From Hyphomicrobiales bacterium (lineage in GTDB: Bacteria; Pseudomonadota; Alphaproteobacteria; Rhizobiales; Rhizobiaceae): a stretch of DNA of 64,000 nt. Each line of letters starts with the position of its first letter. Position 1 is the first letter of the stretch. Below, piece after piece: positions 18,297-27,920 of the stretch. The stretch spans positions 398,129 through 462,128 of the forward strand of contig UICE01000004.1 of the NCBI GenBank assembly GCA_900471815.1, written 5' to 3'. The notes beneath the pieces were generated by a model that did not search any database, was not told the DNA's origin, and saw only the letters and a list, made by a program, of their open reading frames with translations. The position numbers and the translations under genes were made by a program.

Positions 18297-18406
18297 ACCC
18301 TCCCCCTTGTGGGGAGGGACGGAGCGTAGCGACGGGCAGGGGTTCTTCTCACTTTGTAAGACCCCTCCCTGCTGCTTCGCAGCTTCCCTCCCACAAGGAG
18401 GAGGGT
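18297..18406 (+). repeat. 110-base long inverted repeat between frcB and frcC
   Basis: Two arms of about 46 bases begin ACCCTCCCCCTTGTGGGGAG (left) and end in the near-complement CCCACAAGGAGGAGGGT (right). They are separated by about 18 bases. Each arm also contains smaller dyads, for example CCCTCCCC-TTGTG-GGGAGGG. It is unrelated to the Bru-RS repeats and resembles the GC-rich intergenic palindromes of rhizobiales. It probably protects the frcB 3' end or attenuates frcC. Confidence 0.75.
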
Positions 18407-18470
18407 TAGCATCGCGCCCAGCCTTTTGTTTTCAACAGAATTCATTACCCTGTTCTAGGGAGGTCACATT

Positions 18471-19556
18471 ATGACAGAAACAGAGCGAACGCCTCATAAG
18501 GGGCAGGAGTTCGAAAGCGTGCTGACGCAAAGCGCGACGACCGTCGCCAGCTTTGACAGCGATGACAAGAGCGCGCTGGAAAAGATACGGCATTTCCTGC
18601 ATTCAAGTCCGGCAGCCGTCCCCCTTATTGTTCTGGTCCTGTCGCTGGTCATTTTCGCCGCGCTGGTCGGATCGCGTTTCTTCACGCCATTCGCGTTGAC
18701 GCTGATCCTGCAGCAGGTGGCCATTGTCGGCATCGTCGGAGCGGCGCAGACCCTCGTCGTTCTTACCGCCGGTATCGACCTTTCCGTCGGCGCCATCATG
18801 GTTCTGTCTTCGGTGGTCATGGGGCAGTTTACCTTCCGCTACGGCCTGCCTGTCGAGGTGGCTGTCGCTTGCGGGCTGGCGCTCGGTGCCTTTTGCGGCT
18901 TCATCAACGGCATGCTGATTGCCTATGTGAAACTTCCGCCATTCATCGTCACCCTTGGCACGTGGCAGATATTTCTTGCCACGACCTATATCTATTCCAA
19001 TAATGAGACGATCCGCGCCCAGGAGATCGAGCAGAACGCTCCCTTGCTGCAATTCTTCGGCGACAAGATCAATCTGGGTGGCGGGGCCATGTTCACCTAT
19101 GGCGTGTTCGCCATGATCCTGCTGATCATGCTGCTTTGGTATGTGCTCAACTATACTGCCTGGGGCCGTCATCTTTATGCGATCGGCGACGATCCGGAGG
19201 CGGCGCAGCTTTCGGGCGTGCGCACCAAGCGCGTGCTTGTCTCGGTCTATGTTCTTGCGGGCCTCATTTGCGGGCTGGCCGGTTGGGCCCAGATTGGCCG
19301 TAATGGCTCGGTTTCGCCGCAGATTGGCCAGTTCGCCAATATTGAATCCATAACGGCTGTGGTTATCGGCGGCATGTCGCTGTTCGGTGGGCGCGGCTCC
19401 ATTCTCGGCATGCTCTTCGGTGCGCTCATCGTCGGCGTTTTCTCTTTCGGCATGCGCATGTATGGCACGGATGTGCAGTGGACCTATCTCATGATTGGCG
19501 TGCTGATTATCGCAGCTGTGGCAATCGACCAGTGGATCAGAAAGGCGGCAAGCTGA
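18471..19556 (+). CDS. frcC: fructose-type ABC transporter permease
   Basis: This 361-residue inner-membrane permease of the RbsC/BPD_transp_2 family has about ten hydrophobic segments after a 45-residue hydrophilic N-terminus. Family signatures are VLTAGIDLSVGAIMVLSSVV and VVIGGMSLFGGRGSILGM. GGGAGG lies before the ATG. The stop overlaps the frcA start as TGATG. Confidence 0.92.
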   Translation: MTETERTPHKGQEFESVLTQSATTVASFDSDDKSALEKIRHFLHSSPAAVPLIVLVLSLVIFAALVGSRFFTPFALTLILQQVAIVGIVGAAQTLVVLTAGIDLSVGAIMVLSSVVMGQFTFRYGLPVEVAVACGLALGAFCGFINGMLIAYVKLPPFIVTLGTWQIFLATTYIYSNNETIRAQEIEQNAPLLQFFGDKINLGGGAMFTYGVFAMILLIMLLWYVLNYTAWGRHLYAIGDDPEAAQLSGVRTKRVLVSVYVLAGLICGLAGWAQIGRNGSVSPQIGQFANIESITAVVIGGMSLFGGRGSILGMLFGALIVGVFSFGMRMYGTDVQWTYLMIGVLIIAAVAIDQWIRKAAS

Positions 19557-20347
19557 TGAGCACGACACAAACCTCCGCGACCCCGCTGCTCACAGCACGC
19601 GGTCTGGTCAAGCGCTATGGCCGTGTCACGGCGCTGGATCATGCCGATTTCGACCTTTACCCCGGCGAAGTTCTGGCGGTTATCGGCGATAATGGTGCCG
19701 GAAAATCCTCGCTGATCAAGGCGATTTCCGGTGCCGTGCATCCCGATGAGGGCGAGATCAAACTGGATGGCAAGGTCATCAATTTTCGCTCGCCCATGGA
19801 AGCGCGCGATGCGGGTATCGAGACAGTCTACCAGAACCTCGCTCTGTCTCCCGCGCTTTCCATTGCCGACAATATGTTCCTTGGCCGTGAATTGCGTAAA
19901 CCTGGCATTGCGGGAAGCCTGTTCCGCATGCTCGACCGCAAGGCGATGGAAAAGATGGCGCGTGACAAGCTCACGGAGCTTGGCCTCATGACCATCCAGA
20001 ACATCAGCCAGACGGTGGAAACCCTGTCGGGTGGCCAACGTCAGGGCGTCGCCGTGGCGCGTGCGGCGGCTTTCGGCTCCAAAGTCATCATCATGGATGA
20101 GCCGACAGCTGCACTCGGCGTCAAGGAATCGCGCCGCGTTCTGGAGCTCATTCAGGATGTGAAAAAACGCGGGCTGCCAATTGTGCTGATCTCGCATAAT
20201 ATGCCACATGTTTTCGAAGTGGCAGACCGTATCCACATCCACCGCCTGGGAAAACGCTTAACAGTGATCAACCCCAAGGAATATACGATGTCGGACGCCG
20301 TCGCCTTTATGACCGGAGCGAAAACGCCGCCAGCACAGGTAAACTGA
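19556..20347 (+). CDS. frcA: fructose-type ABC transporter ATP-binding protein (single NBD)
   Basis: This 263-residue ATPase has Walker A GDNGAGKSS, signature LSGGQRQGVAVAR and Walker B VIIMDEPTAALG. It carries one nucleotide-binding domain, unlike the ~500-residue double-domain RbsA proteins, which is the feature of FrcA. Translation starts at ATG 19556, sharing one base with the frcC stop. A 12-bp hairpin follows the stop codon. Confidence 0.92.
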   Translation: MSTTQTSATPLLTARGLVKRYGRVTALDHADFDLYPGEVLAVIGDNGAGKSSLIKAISGAVHPDEGEIKLDGKVINFRSPMEARDAGIETVYQNLALSPALSIADNMFLGRELRKPGIAGSLFRMLDRKAMEKMARDKLTELGLMTIQNISQTVETLSGGQRQGVAVARAAAFGSKVIIMDEPTAALGVKESRRVLELIQDVKKRGLPIVLISHNMPHVFEVADRIHIHRLGKRLTVINPKEYTMSDAVAFMTGAKTPPAQVN

Positions 20348-20360
20348 ACGAATATTACAA

Positions 20361-20390
20361 GTATATCTCCCCCGCAAAGGGGAGATATAC
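20361..20390 (+). other. perfect 12-bp stem-loop after frcA
   Basis: GTATATCTCCCC at 20361-20372 pairs exactly with 20379-20390 around a CGCAAA loop. No T-run follows, so read-through into the isomerase gene is expected, with the hairpin stabilising or pausing the transcript. Confidence 0.7.
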
Positions 20391-20431
20391 AGCTGCCAAT
20401 CGACCCACTATACCCATAGGAATTTTTGAGA

Positions 20432-21121
20432 ATGAAGCGTTCTGAAATCAATGCGATCATCCGCGAGAGCGACAAGTTCATTCGCTCGTTCGGCTATGTC
20501 ATGCCGCCCTTCGCCTATTGGTCGCCGGAAGAATTGAAGGCTCGCACATCAAGCGATGCCAAGGCAATTCTCGATGCGCGTCTTGGTTGGGATATCACCG
20601 ATTACGGTCAGGGCAAGTTCGATGAACTTGGTCTGTTTCTCTTCACCACCCGGAACGGCAATCAGGAAGATCTGAAAAAGGGTGGCGGCATGCTTTATGC
20701 CGAAAAGATCATGATCAGCCGCGAGAAGCAGCTGTCACCCATGCATCGCCACATCGTCAAGGCGGAAGATATCATCAATCGCGGCGGCGGCACGCTGGTG
20801 CTGGAACTTTTCAACTCCAATGAAGATGGCAGCGTAGACGAAAAGACCGATGTGGAAGTTGCCACTGATGGCCGTATCGTGCGCCAGAAGGCAGGCGGCC
20901 TTTTGAAGCTGCAACCGGGTGAGAGCGTGACGCTGTTGCCGGGCAATTGGCACGCTTTCTGGGGCGAGGGCGGCGATGTGCTGATCGGTGAAGTTTCGAC
21001 GGTCAATGACGATCTGACCGACAATATTTTCCGTGAGCCGATCGGCCGTTTCTCCAATATTGAAGAGGATGAAGCGCCGCTGCATTTGCTCGTTTCCGAT
21101 TACGACAAATGGCTGGCCTGA
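20432..21121 (+). CDS. D-lyxose isomerase family protein (cupin)
   Basis: This 229-residue cupin protein is of the D-lyxose ketol-isomerase family (DUF1498). Metal-binding histidines appear in LSPMHRHIVKAEDI and later in LPGNWHAFWGEGG. Such enzymes interconvert D-lyxose with D-xylulose and D-mannose with D-fructose. Inside the frc operon it would feed mannose or lyxose into the fructose route. ATG 20432 was chosen over the TTG six bases upstream. It overlaps the kinase gene by 13 bases. Confidence 0.87.
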   Translation: MKRSEINAIIRESDKFIRSFGYVMPPFAYWSPEELKARTSSDAKAILDARLGWDITDYGQGKFDELGLFLFTTRNGNQEDLKKGGGMLYAEKIMISREKQLSPMHRHIVKAEDIINRGGGTLVLELFNSNEDGSVDEKTDVEVATDGRIVRQKAGGLLKLQPGESVTLLPGNWHAFWGEGGDVLIGEVSTVNDDLTDNIFREPIGRFSNIEEDEAPLHLLVSDYDKWLA

Positions 21122-21768
21122 CCCTTTTGGACGACAGGCAGGAAGCCGTAACCAGTGAAGATCTGGTCTCGGCTATTCTCGCCCGTGCCGCCGATACGAA
21201 ACGGCTTGTCGTGGCGATTGCTGGCCCTCCGGGTGCCGGCAAATCCACCGTTTCAGCGACGCTTTGCGCCGCCATCAATGCGCGCGATCCGGATGCGGCG
21301 GTGGTCGTGCCGATGGATGGGTTTCATCTTGATAATGCCATTCTCGATGCGCGGGACATGCGCAAGCGCAAGGGGTCTCCACCCACATTTGATTGTGCTG
21401 GCTTTGAGGTCATGCTGAGGCGGCTTCGCGAGGGCGGCGAGGATATCGTTATCCCGCTTTTCGACCGCAAGCTTGATCTGGCGCGGGCGGGAGCAGATAT
21501 CGTAAAGGCGGATCAGCGGATTTTGCTTGTTGAAGGCAATTATCTCCTGCTCGATCAGGCACCCTGGAACCGTCTGGAACCGCTGTTCGACATGACGGTA
21601 TTCTTGCAGGTGGACCGGCTTGAGCTTGAAAACCGGTTGGTGCAGCGCTGGCTCGGTTTCGGCTATAATGTCGGCTCGGCACAGGCGAGGGCATTGTCCA
21701 ATGATATGCCCAATGCCGATCTCGTGCTTGAGCACTCAAGGCCTGCGGATTTCATCTTGAAGAATTAG
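21109..21768 (+). CDS. frcK: FrcK-like P-loop kinase (uridine kinase/phosphoribulokinase fold)
   Basis: This 219-residue cytoplasmic kinase has Walker A GPPGAGKST and the family motif VVPMDGFHLDNAIL. VEGNYLLLD and a lid segment RLVQRWLGFGYN follow. It corresponds in position and type to FrcK of S. meliloti, the putative kinase at the end of frcBCAK. It overlaps the isomerase gene by 13 bases, so the two are translationally coupled. Its sugar substrate is not proven. Confidence 0.85.
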   Translation: MAGLTLLDDRQEAVTSEDLVSAILARAADTKRLVVAIAGPPGAGKSTVSATLCAAINARDPDAAVVVPMDGFHLDNAILDARDMRKRKGSPPTFDCAGFEVMLRRLREGGEDIVIPLFDRKLDLARAGADIVKADQRILLVEGNYLLLDQAPWNRLEPLFDMTVFLQVDRLELENRLVQRWLGFGYNVGSAQARALSNDMPNADLVLEHSRPADFILKN

Positions 21769-21875
21769 AGCTTGGTGGCTCTCCCGATTGAAAGAAAATT
21801 TCAGAATCGGGCCACTTGCATTCCGGCATGCCGCGCCATAGTCCTCAAGGGATCAATGAGGCGCGGGGTGCGATT

Positions 21876-22925
21876 GTGAATTTCAGAGCTATTTTCCTGG
21901 CGGCCAGCCTTGTGCTGTCCGTTCCGTCCTTGGCTTGGTCTGATGCGGCCCAGACCGCCTTTGACAATGAAGATTATGTCACTGCATTGAAGCTTTGGGA
22001 GCCGCTCGCCGATAAGGGTGAAGCTGCAGCACAATATGGCGTCGCCAGCATTTTTCTCAACGGCTATACCGGCGTGGAGGATTATGCAAAGGCCCGCGAT
22101 CTGCTCAACAAATCGGCGGATCAAAATTATGCGCTGGCGCAAAATGCCATAGGCGATGTTTATCGCTTGGGGCTTGGCACGGAGGAAAATCTGGCGGAAG
22201 CCGCGCTCTGGTATCGCAAGGCGGCAGAGCAGGGATTGGCGCGGGCCGAACGCAATCTCGGCTTTCTCTATTCAAACGGCATTGGCGTTGAAGAAGATGA
22301 TGCGCAGGCACTCATTTGGCTGACCAAAGGTGCCGATCAGGGCGATGCACTGGCCCAATATTACCTCGCCAATGTCTATGCCAATGGCTATGGCGTTGAG
22401 GTGAACAAGGCTGCTGCTGCTGCCCTCTACCGGAAATCTGCGGATCAGGGCAATGCGGATGCGCAGAACTATCTGGGTTATGCCTATGAGAGTGGCGAAG
22501 GCGTCGAGCAGAGCGATAAGGAGGCAGTTGTCTGGTATATGAAGGCAGCGGAGCAGGGTTCATACCGCTCGCAGATGAGCCTTGGAAACATGTATCTTGA
22601 AGGGCGGGGCGGTTTGCCCAAGGACCCGAAAAAGGCTGTTGAATTTTATCAGCTTTCAGCCGATCAGGGCTACTCGGTCGCGCTCGACAATCTTGGCCTG
22701 CAATATGCGGCAGGCGTTGGCGTGGACAAGGATTATAAAAAGGCCATGGAACTGTTTCAGCTGGCTGCAGAACAAGGTTATGCCGCCTCGCAATATAATA
22801 TCGGCGTCTTTTATAATATGGGACGCGGCGTTAAAAAGGATATGAAGAAGGCTCTCCATTGGTGGAAGCTGGCGGCTGATCAGGGCAATGACCTTGCCAA
22901 GGAAGCGCTCGAAGCCAACCAGTAA
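21876..22925 (+). CDS. Sel1-repeat secreted protein
   Basis: This 349-residue protein has a signal peptide (NFRAIFLAASLVLSVPSLAW) and about nine tandem 36-residue Sel1-like repeats, each with the form AxxWYxKAAEQGxAxAQxxLG. These helical-pair repeats are protein-interaction scaffolds, often periplasmic and linked to envelope biology or virulence. The start is taken as GTG 21876, directly before the signal peptide; the longer frame from 21816 has only a TTG. It ends shortly before a bidirectional terminator. Confidence 0.87.
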   Translation: MNFRAIFLAASLVLSVPSLAWSDAAQTAFDNEDYVTALKLWEPLADKGEAAAQYGVASIFLNGYTGVEDYAKARDLLNKSADQNYALAQNAIGDVYRLGLGTEENLAEAALWYRKAAEQGLARAERNLGFLYSNGIGVEEDDAQALIWLTKGADQGDALAQYYLANVYANGYGVEVNKAAAAALYRKSADQGNADAQNYLGYAYESGEGVEQSDKEAVVWYMKAAEQGSYRSQMSLGNMYLEGRGGLPKDPKKAVEFYQLSADQGYSVALDNLGLQYAAGVGVDKDYKKAMELFQLAAEQGYAASQYNIGVFYNMGRGVKKDMKKALHWWKLAADQGNDLAKEALEANQ

Positions 22926-22991
22926 AGAACGCTAGCTGCAGGCTCGTTTGGAAGCGTTCTTTGTTTAGTCCAGCTATCAATTTCAAATGCG

Positions 22992-23023
22992 AAACCCTCC
23001 CCGCATGCGGGGAGGGTTTTTAA
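22992..23023. terminator. bidirectional rho-independent terminator
   Basis: A palindrome centred on CCCCGCATGCGGGG, with flanking A-run and T-run, ends both the Sel1 gene (plus) and the convergent autotransporter gene (minus, stop at 23038). Confidence 0.9.
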
Positions 23024-23037
23024 TTTGTTGTGCAGTC

Positions 23038-26000
23038 TCAGAACTTGACTGTCAGGTCGGCTTTGACGGCATTGTCGCGTGTGTCGCCGGAGAACTGGCC
23101 GGTATAGGCGAGGCCGAGCGTTGTACGTTTGCCGATGCCGACATCAAACCCGGCTTCGACAGCAAAGGCATTCTTGGCAATGGGCAGGCCCTCGATGGAG
23201 AAGGGCGCGCCGCCAGCAAAGGCCAGCTCACGTTCAGGCGTTACATCACCGAAGGCGTGGTTCCAGCCAACCATGCCGCGTGCCGTCAGCACGGTTGTTT
23301 CGCTAAGCGCAAAATTGCGCGAAAGGCGAAGCCCGAGCGTTGTCGTGGTAACATCGCTGGAGCCGGACAGACCGGTCAATGCGCCATCGCCGCCATCTTC
23401 CTGGAAACTATCGGTTTTCAGATGGGTGTAGCGGGCAGCAGCAAAGGGTTCGAGCGCCGCATATTGCGTCTCGACCTTGTAGCCGAGTTCACCGAAGACC
23501 TGAACGGTTTGGGCATCATAGGATGCATTCTGGCCGTTGGTAACACCGCCAAGCACCACATCGCGATCCGTGTCGATCTCATGATGACCAAGATTGACAC
23601 CCAGGCGAAGCCCGAGCGCATCCCACTGCGTACCGGCATAGACACCGACCTGATAGCTGTCCACATCGGCCTTGGCCCCACCGCTATGCAACGAGGTATT
23701 GCCATAGCTTGCCAAGAGGCCGAAGCGCCATGTTTCGGCAATCACGCCATCAAGGCCGGTGACGAACCCGCCCGTATCGCGGCTGTAGCCGGAGGCATTG
23801 CCGTCGCTGTCGGCATGCGCCCAGGCGCCATAGGCCTGACCCCAAAGGGTAGGGGAGAGATCGGCCGGAGCAATGGCGGCAAAGGCTTCGCTGCCCGTTG
23901 CTTTTTCGCCCGGACCATAGGCGAGAGGGGTGATCGTTGCCTGCGGGGTGACAGCCACGCCGTCAAAGGCCGCGCGAAGACGTTCTGTTGCCGCCTGACT
24001 GATAAAGTGCCCATCCTCAATCAGAACGCCGTCCAGCGTCGCATGGATTTCGCCGGTCAGCGATTGGTAGGTGCCTGCAACGGCGTCAAAAACCGTGCTG
24101 GTTTCGATTGTGTCGTAAAGAGAGCTTCCAGCGCCGCCAGTTTCAATGGATTTTGCAACCGCTCTTTGATTGCGCGTCTTGGCGAAATCGTCAAAGCCCA
24201 ATGCGTTGCGTTTGAAGCTTGCCGCAATGCCGGTCGGAGCATAGGCGAGAACGCCATCATAGAACACATAGGCCGACTGAACACTTGCAAACTGGCCGTT
24301 TATACCGCCCGTCGATGTCAGGAAATTATAGCTGTTACTATTGAGGGCGGAGCGCACCTCCTGTGCGCTGGGTTTTGTCGTGGCTCCGGTCTCCGGCGTC
24401 AGGAGAACAACGCCGCCAAGCAGGGTCGTCGTGCCATTGACGACGAGCTTGTCAGCCTCACTGCCATTGACTTCAATATGCAGGGTTGAACCCGTGTTGA
24501 AGGTCGCATCGCCATTTGAGGTCAAGGTGCCTACCGAATTGCCGGGAGCGACCGTGCCGCCATTATTGGCTATGAACCCGCCGACTGAGCCAATGCCGCC
24601 GAGCGTACCTCTATCGTTGATGACAGCCTTGGAAGTGATGGAACCATCAATTGCAAGCAAGCCGCCATTGATGAGCGTATCACCCCTATAGGTACTGTCG
24701 CCTGTCAGCCGCAGCGTGCCCATGCCGGTTTTTGTCAATCCGCCAATATAATTGTTCGGGTCATTCAGTTTCTCAGTCAGTGTCGGAACGAGTGCTTCAT
24801 AGGCAGTAAATTCTTTCAGCGCTCCGGCAATACGGTCATCGGTGATCGTGCCGCGAATTGTTTCGGCACTGGCTTCAGGCGTAGCCGAGAAATCGACAAA
24901 TTGTGGCGCCCGCGGAATGCTTGTGTTTGGAGCTGTTGCCACGAATGCATTCCATAGGGCAGTTGCTGCAGGGTCCGCCAGCATCTTGGCATCCGCCGCC
25001 TCGAATGCTGCACTGGCAGCTTCGAGCTGCTCATCAGTTAAAGGCGGGTTTTGAGGAAGATTGATAATGTCGAGTTTCGCGTATCGGTCCCTGACAAGTT
25101 CGATGGCCGCAGGGAAGTTGGAATCCGGAAATTGCGTTATGACCTGCTGCCGGATTTTTTCCTTGCTGGCTTCGGTTATGCCATTCTGCCAGCCTTCTGT
25201 GATTTTCTTGGCTTCCCAATCGGCGATTGTTTGCTGGTCTTCAACGAACCGCTGGTCCAGCGCGTCCTGTGAGATATCATTGCTCCAGACTTCTTCATTG
25301 GTGCCGCGATAGGAGGCGGGCAGATTTGCCTCGACACGGCTCAGGAACTGGCCGGGGCCCTTTATTGCCTTGTCGAGATTGATCAGACCCCAGCCGAACA
25401 CATTATCAACCCCGGCTTCGCCAAGATCGGTGGATGTCGTCTTGAGAATTTCGTTGACATCGCCATTGGAGAGATAGGGGAAGCGTTGCTTCAGCACCAT
25501 GAAGGCACCGGTCGCGGCCGGGCCTGCCATGGAAGTACCGCTCAGTTCTTCATAGCCAGACGTGAATCTGCTGTCGTCCATTACATCGCCGGGATTAAGG
25601 CCGGTAATGTCGCCAACCGGCACACCACTATTGATGTTTGTGCCAGGAGCGGCGACGCAATGATATTTGGAATAGCCGCAAATGCTGGAAAAGCCACTTC
25701 GTGAATAGCCATCCGGGTTTGTCTCGTCAGCAACGACACTCATTGTCGTCAGCCAATTTTTCTCCAGTTCAGGACGAAAAGTTGCAAGCCCTGCAAGGGC
25801 GTCTGGTTCCAGTCCACCATCATTGCCGGCTGAGAATTCGACGACGATGCCGCTTTCTGCAGCCTTGATCGCGCCGTTATAGGCACCACCTTCGGGGGTG
25901 CCGAGAATGGCCTTGATCTCCTGATATTGCCCATAGGCTTCCGCATAGGTCCAGGATGAGCTTGAAAGACCAATGCCCCAGCTGTCGGTGATGATCGAGA

Positions 26001-26661
26001 CGCCGCTATTGATCATGGCATCCCATGCCGCAGCATAAACTGCGCCATCATTGCCAAGTACAACGCCATCTTCTGGACCTGCGTCATAATTGCTGGCGGC
26101 AAAGATACTGGTATCGAAGGCCACGCCCATCATGGCTTTGCCATCGCGATTGGCGCCAGCGATACCGGCGACGTGCGTACCATGGCTGGAAATGCCACCA
26201 TAGCCGTCAATATACTGCCTGCCATCGGCAACGAAGTGGTCACCGGCTTTCACGGGAATATAGGGATCGGTGTAAAGCCTTGTGCCTTCGGTTTTGACAA
26301 AGTTCATTTTGCCGTTACCGGCAAATTCCGAGTGAGCGGCATAGACCGGCTGATCGATGACGCCAAGCTTGGTGCCCTTACCGGTGAAGCCCATTGCATA
26401 GGCTGCATCGGCATTGAATGCTTTCAGGACATCATTGCCGTTGAACTCGGCATCATCGCGCCAGCTCTTCTTTGCGGCTTCGAAATCATCGGTTCGCGTG
26501 CCGTCAGCATTGTAATATCTGGGCTGTTGCTGGGCAATTGCACCTGCCGTTGCCGCGGTGAGCAAGATGGTGGTGAAGACTGTTGTAGTAAGATGTTTGC
26601 GGAATGTTTTTAGACGGGTTTTACGGGCGGAAACAGCTGCGTCAGAAGCATAAAAAGACAT
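23038..26661 (-). CDS. subtilisin-like serine protease autotransporter (type Va)
   Basis: This 1207-residue secreted protein has a long signal region to about residue 44 (ending AGAIAQQ). An S8 protease passenger follows, with D103 (GVIDQPV), H160 (SHGTHVAG), oxyanion N280 (SAGND) and S377 (GTSMAGP). A beta-helical linker with a PATR-type motif lies near 610-640 (GMGTLRLTGDSTYRGDTLIN). A ~280-residue autotransporter beta-barrel ends in Phe (DLTVKF). The triad is intact, so protease activity is expected at the surface or after release. ATG 26661 has GGAGGA seven bases before it. Monocistronic; possible surface antigen. Confidence 0.93.
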   Translation of the reverse strand: MSFYASDAAVSARKTRLKTFRKHLTTTVFTTILLTAATAGAIAQQQPRYYNADGTRTDDFEAAKKSWRDDAEFNGNDVLKAFNADAAYAMGFTGKGTKLGVIDQPVYAAHSEFAGNGKMNFVKTEGTRLYTDPYIPVKAGDHFVADGRQYIDGYGGISSHGTHVAGIAGANRDGKAMMGVAFDTSIFAASNYDAGPEDGVVLGNDGAVYAAAWDAMINSGVSIITDSWGIGLSSSSWTYAEAYGQYQEIKAILGTPEGGAYNGAIKAAESGIVVEFSAGNDGGLEPDALAGLATFRPELEKNWLTTMSVVADETNPDGYSRSGFSSICGYSKYHCVAAPGTNINSGVPVGDITGLNPGDVMDDSRFTSGYEELSGTSMAGPAATGAFMVLKQRFPYLSNGDVNEILKTTSTDLGEAGVDNVFGWGLINLDKAIKGPGQFLSRVEANLPASYRGTNEEVWSNDISQDALDQRFVEDQQTIADWEAKKITEGWQNGITEASKEKIRQQVITQFPDSNFPAAIELVRDRYAKLDIINLPQNPPLTDEQLEAASAAFEAADAKMLADPAATALWNAFVATAPNTSIPRAPQFVDFSATPEASAETIRGTITDDRIAGALKEFTAYEALVPTLTEKLNDPNNYIGGLTKTGMGTLRLTGDSTYRGDTLINGGLLAIDGSITSKAVINDRGTLGGIGSVGGFIANNGGTVAPGNSVGTLTSNGDATFNTGSTLHIEVNGSEADKLVVNGTTTLLGGVVLLTPETGATTKPSAQEVRSALNSNSYNFLTSTGGINGQFASVQSAYVFYDGVLAYAPTGIAASFKRNALGFDDFAKTRNQRAVAKSIETGGAGSSLYDTIETSTVFDAVAGTYQSLTGEIHATLDGVLIEDGHFISQAATERLRAAFDGVAVTPQATITPLAYGPGEKATGSEAFAAIAPADLSPTLWGQAYGAWAHADSDGNASGYSRDTGGFVTGLDGVIAETWRFGLLASYGNTSLHSGGAKADVDSYQVGVYAGTQWDALGLRLGVNLGHHEIDTDRDVVLGGVTNGQNASYDAQTVQVFGELGYKVETQYAALEPFAAARYTHLKTDSFQEDGGDGALTGLSGSSDVTTTTLGLRLSRNFALSETTVLTARGMVGWNHAFGDVTPERELAFAGGAPFSIEGLPIAKNAFAVEAGFDVGIGKRTTLGLAYTGQFSGDTRDNAVKADLTVKF

Positions 26662-26851
26662 ATAATATTCCTCCGATTCTCGGATCACCTAATCCGAAAG
26701 TACTAGGAGGTTGAAATTTATCGGCATCTTACGTCAAGTGGGAAAAAGGCCAATTGTGTTAACTTTGTGGTAACTTTTTGATTTCAATGACAGAAATTTG
26801 ACAAAGCCGTGTGTGCAGCTTTAAAAAAATTAATTCAATTTTTTCAGTATA

Positions 26852-27673
26852 TTAGCTGCGCGGAGACAATTGGATTGCCATACTCTGCATGATGGCCGAC
26901 GCGGTATCGCGGGTTATTTCCGTCCAGGAGGCCAGCATTTCCGGCGTTACCCGGTAGGCAGGACCTGTCACGGAAACGCTGGCGGTAAACAGCGCATCGG
27001 TACGGGAAAAAATCGGTGCCGCAACGCAGGTAATCCCCAGTTCATGCTCTTCCCGGTCATAGGCATTTCCGGTGCTTCGTATGGTGCTGATCTCGGATAG
27101 GAGGGCTGCGGCATCGGCCAAAGTGTTGGGGGTGTATGGCCGGAATTCGATGCGCTCGACCCGCTCGTGCAATTCCTCGTCTGGAAGGGCCGAAAGCGCA
27201 GCTTTGCCGACCCCGGTGCAAAAGGCGGGCGCGGTGTTGCCGATCTGTGAAACCATGCGGATATTCTGGCGGCTCTCGATTTTGTCCAGATAGATCACTT
27301 CTATATCGCGCAGCACGCCAAGATGCACTGTCTCGCCTGTCGCCTCATGCAACTTCTGGATGTGAGGGGCGGCGACATTGCGAAATTCATTGCCAGCCCA
27401 CGCTTTGGATGCAAATTGCAACAATCGCAATCCTAGCGTGTAACAATTATCCCTGTTAACCGCGATAAGCCCCTCGTCGATGAGATTGGAAATTTGCCGG
27501 TGGAGGGTGCCGCGCGGTTGGTCGGAAAGTTTCAGCACATCCGTGAAACGCAGCGCCTCGGAAGAGTTGGCTATGATGTCAAGAACGCTGATGGCTTTGC
27601 CGAGCGTGCCGGTATCTTGACTGCCACCGGATCTTTTTACCCTATCGGTCGCCACTCTTTGCGGTTTGCTCAT
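26852..27673 (-). CDS. IclR-family transcriptional regulator
   Basis: This 273-residue regulator has an N-terminal winged helix (FTDVLKLSDQPRGTLHRQIS) and an IclR effector domain (VHLGVLRDIEVIYLDKIESR, PAFCTGVGKAALSALPDEEL). ATG 27673 follows AGGAAA; the frame continues 51 codons upstream, but that part is unlike IclR proteins. It is divergent from the galactose catabolic operon and very probably represses it through the dyad at 27879-27893, with a sugar acid as inducer. Confidence 0.88.
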   Translation of the reverse strand: MSKPQRVATDRVKRSGGSQDTGTLGKAISVLDIIANSSEALRFTDVLKLSDQPRGTLHRQISNLIDEGLIAVNRDNCYTLGLRLLQFASKAWAGNEFRNVAAPHIQKLHEATGETVHLGVLRDIEVIYLDKIESRQNIRMVSQIGNTAPAFCTGVGKAALSALPDEELHERVERIEFRPYTPNTLADAAALLSEISTIRSTGNAYDREEHELGITCVAAPIFSRTDALFTASVSVTGPAYRVTPEMLASWTEITRDTASAIMQSMAIQLSPRS

Positions 27674-27878
27674 GTTTTTCCTGTTCTTGGAGTGTCTGGG
27701 GCGATTTGCTCCCGCTTTTGCTGTAACTTGAGCAATATTTGCCGAAGAATCCCCGATTTTTGCTGAAAATTTACAATCGCAAATAGAAATTTGGTTGTGC
27801 GAAGTTGAACCATTGACCAGACTCATTTTCCTTGACTTCTTGCAGCATAGGATGACAATTCAGCATAGTCAAACATAG

Positions 27879-27893
27879 TTCCATATAATGGAA
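27879..27893 (+). promoter_or_regulatory. IclR-type operator containing a perfect -10 element
   Basis: TTCCATATAATGGAA is a 6+3+6 dyad of the kind bound by IclR proteins. Inside it, 27884-27889 reads TATAAT, a consensus -10 box, so repressor and RNA polymerase would compete. No good -35 element was found at the matching distance. A weaker promoter (TTGACT at 27832, GACAAT at 27854) lies upstream. Confidence 0.55.
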
Positions 27894-27920
27894 TTAACTC
27901 AGCCTTATGAGAATCCTGCC

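Noticed and set aside
22987..24489. 500-codon open frame on the plus strand
   Set aside because: It is antisense to the beta-barrel and linker of the autotransporter, has no family features, and arises from codon bias of the real gene.
26852..27826. Longer 324-residue form of the IclR regulator
   Set aside because: The first 51 codons are unlike IclR proteins and cover the promoter region. ATG 27673 has a ribosome site and gives a normal length.
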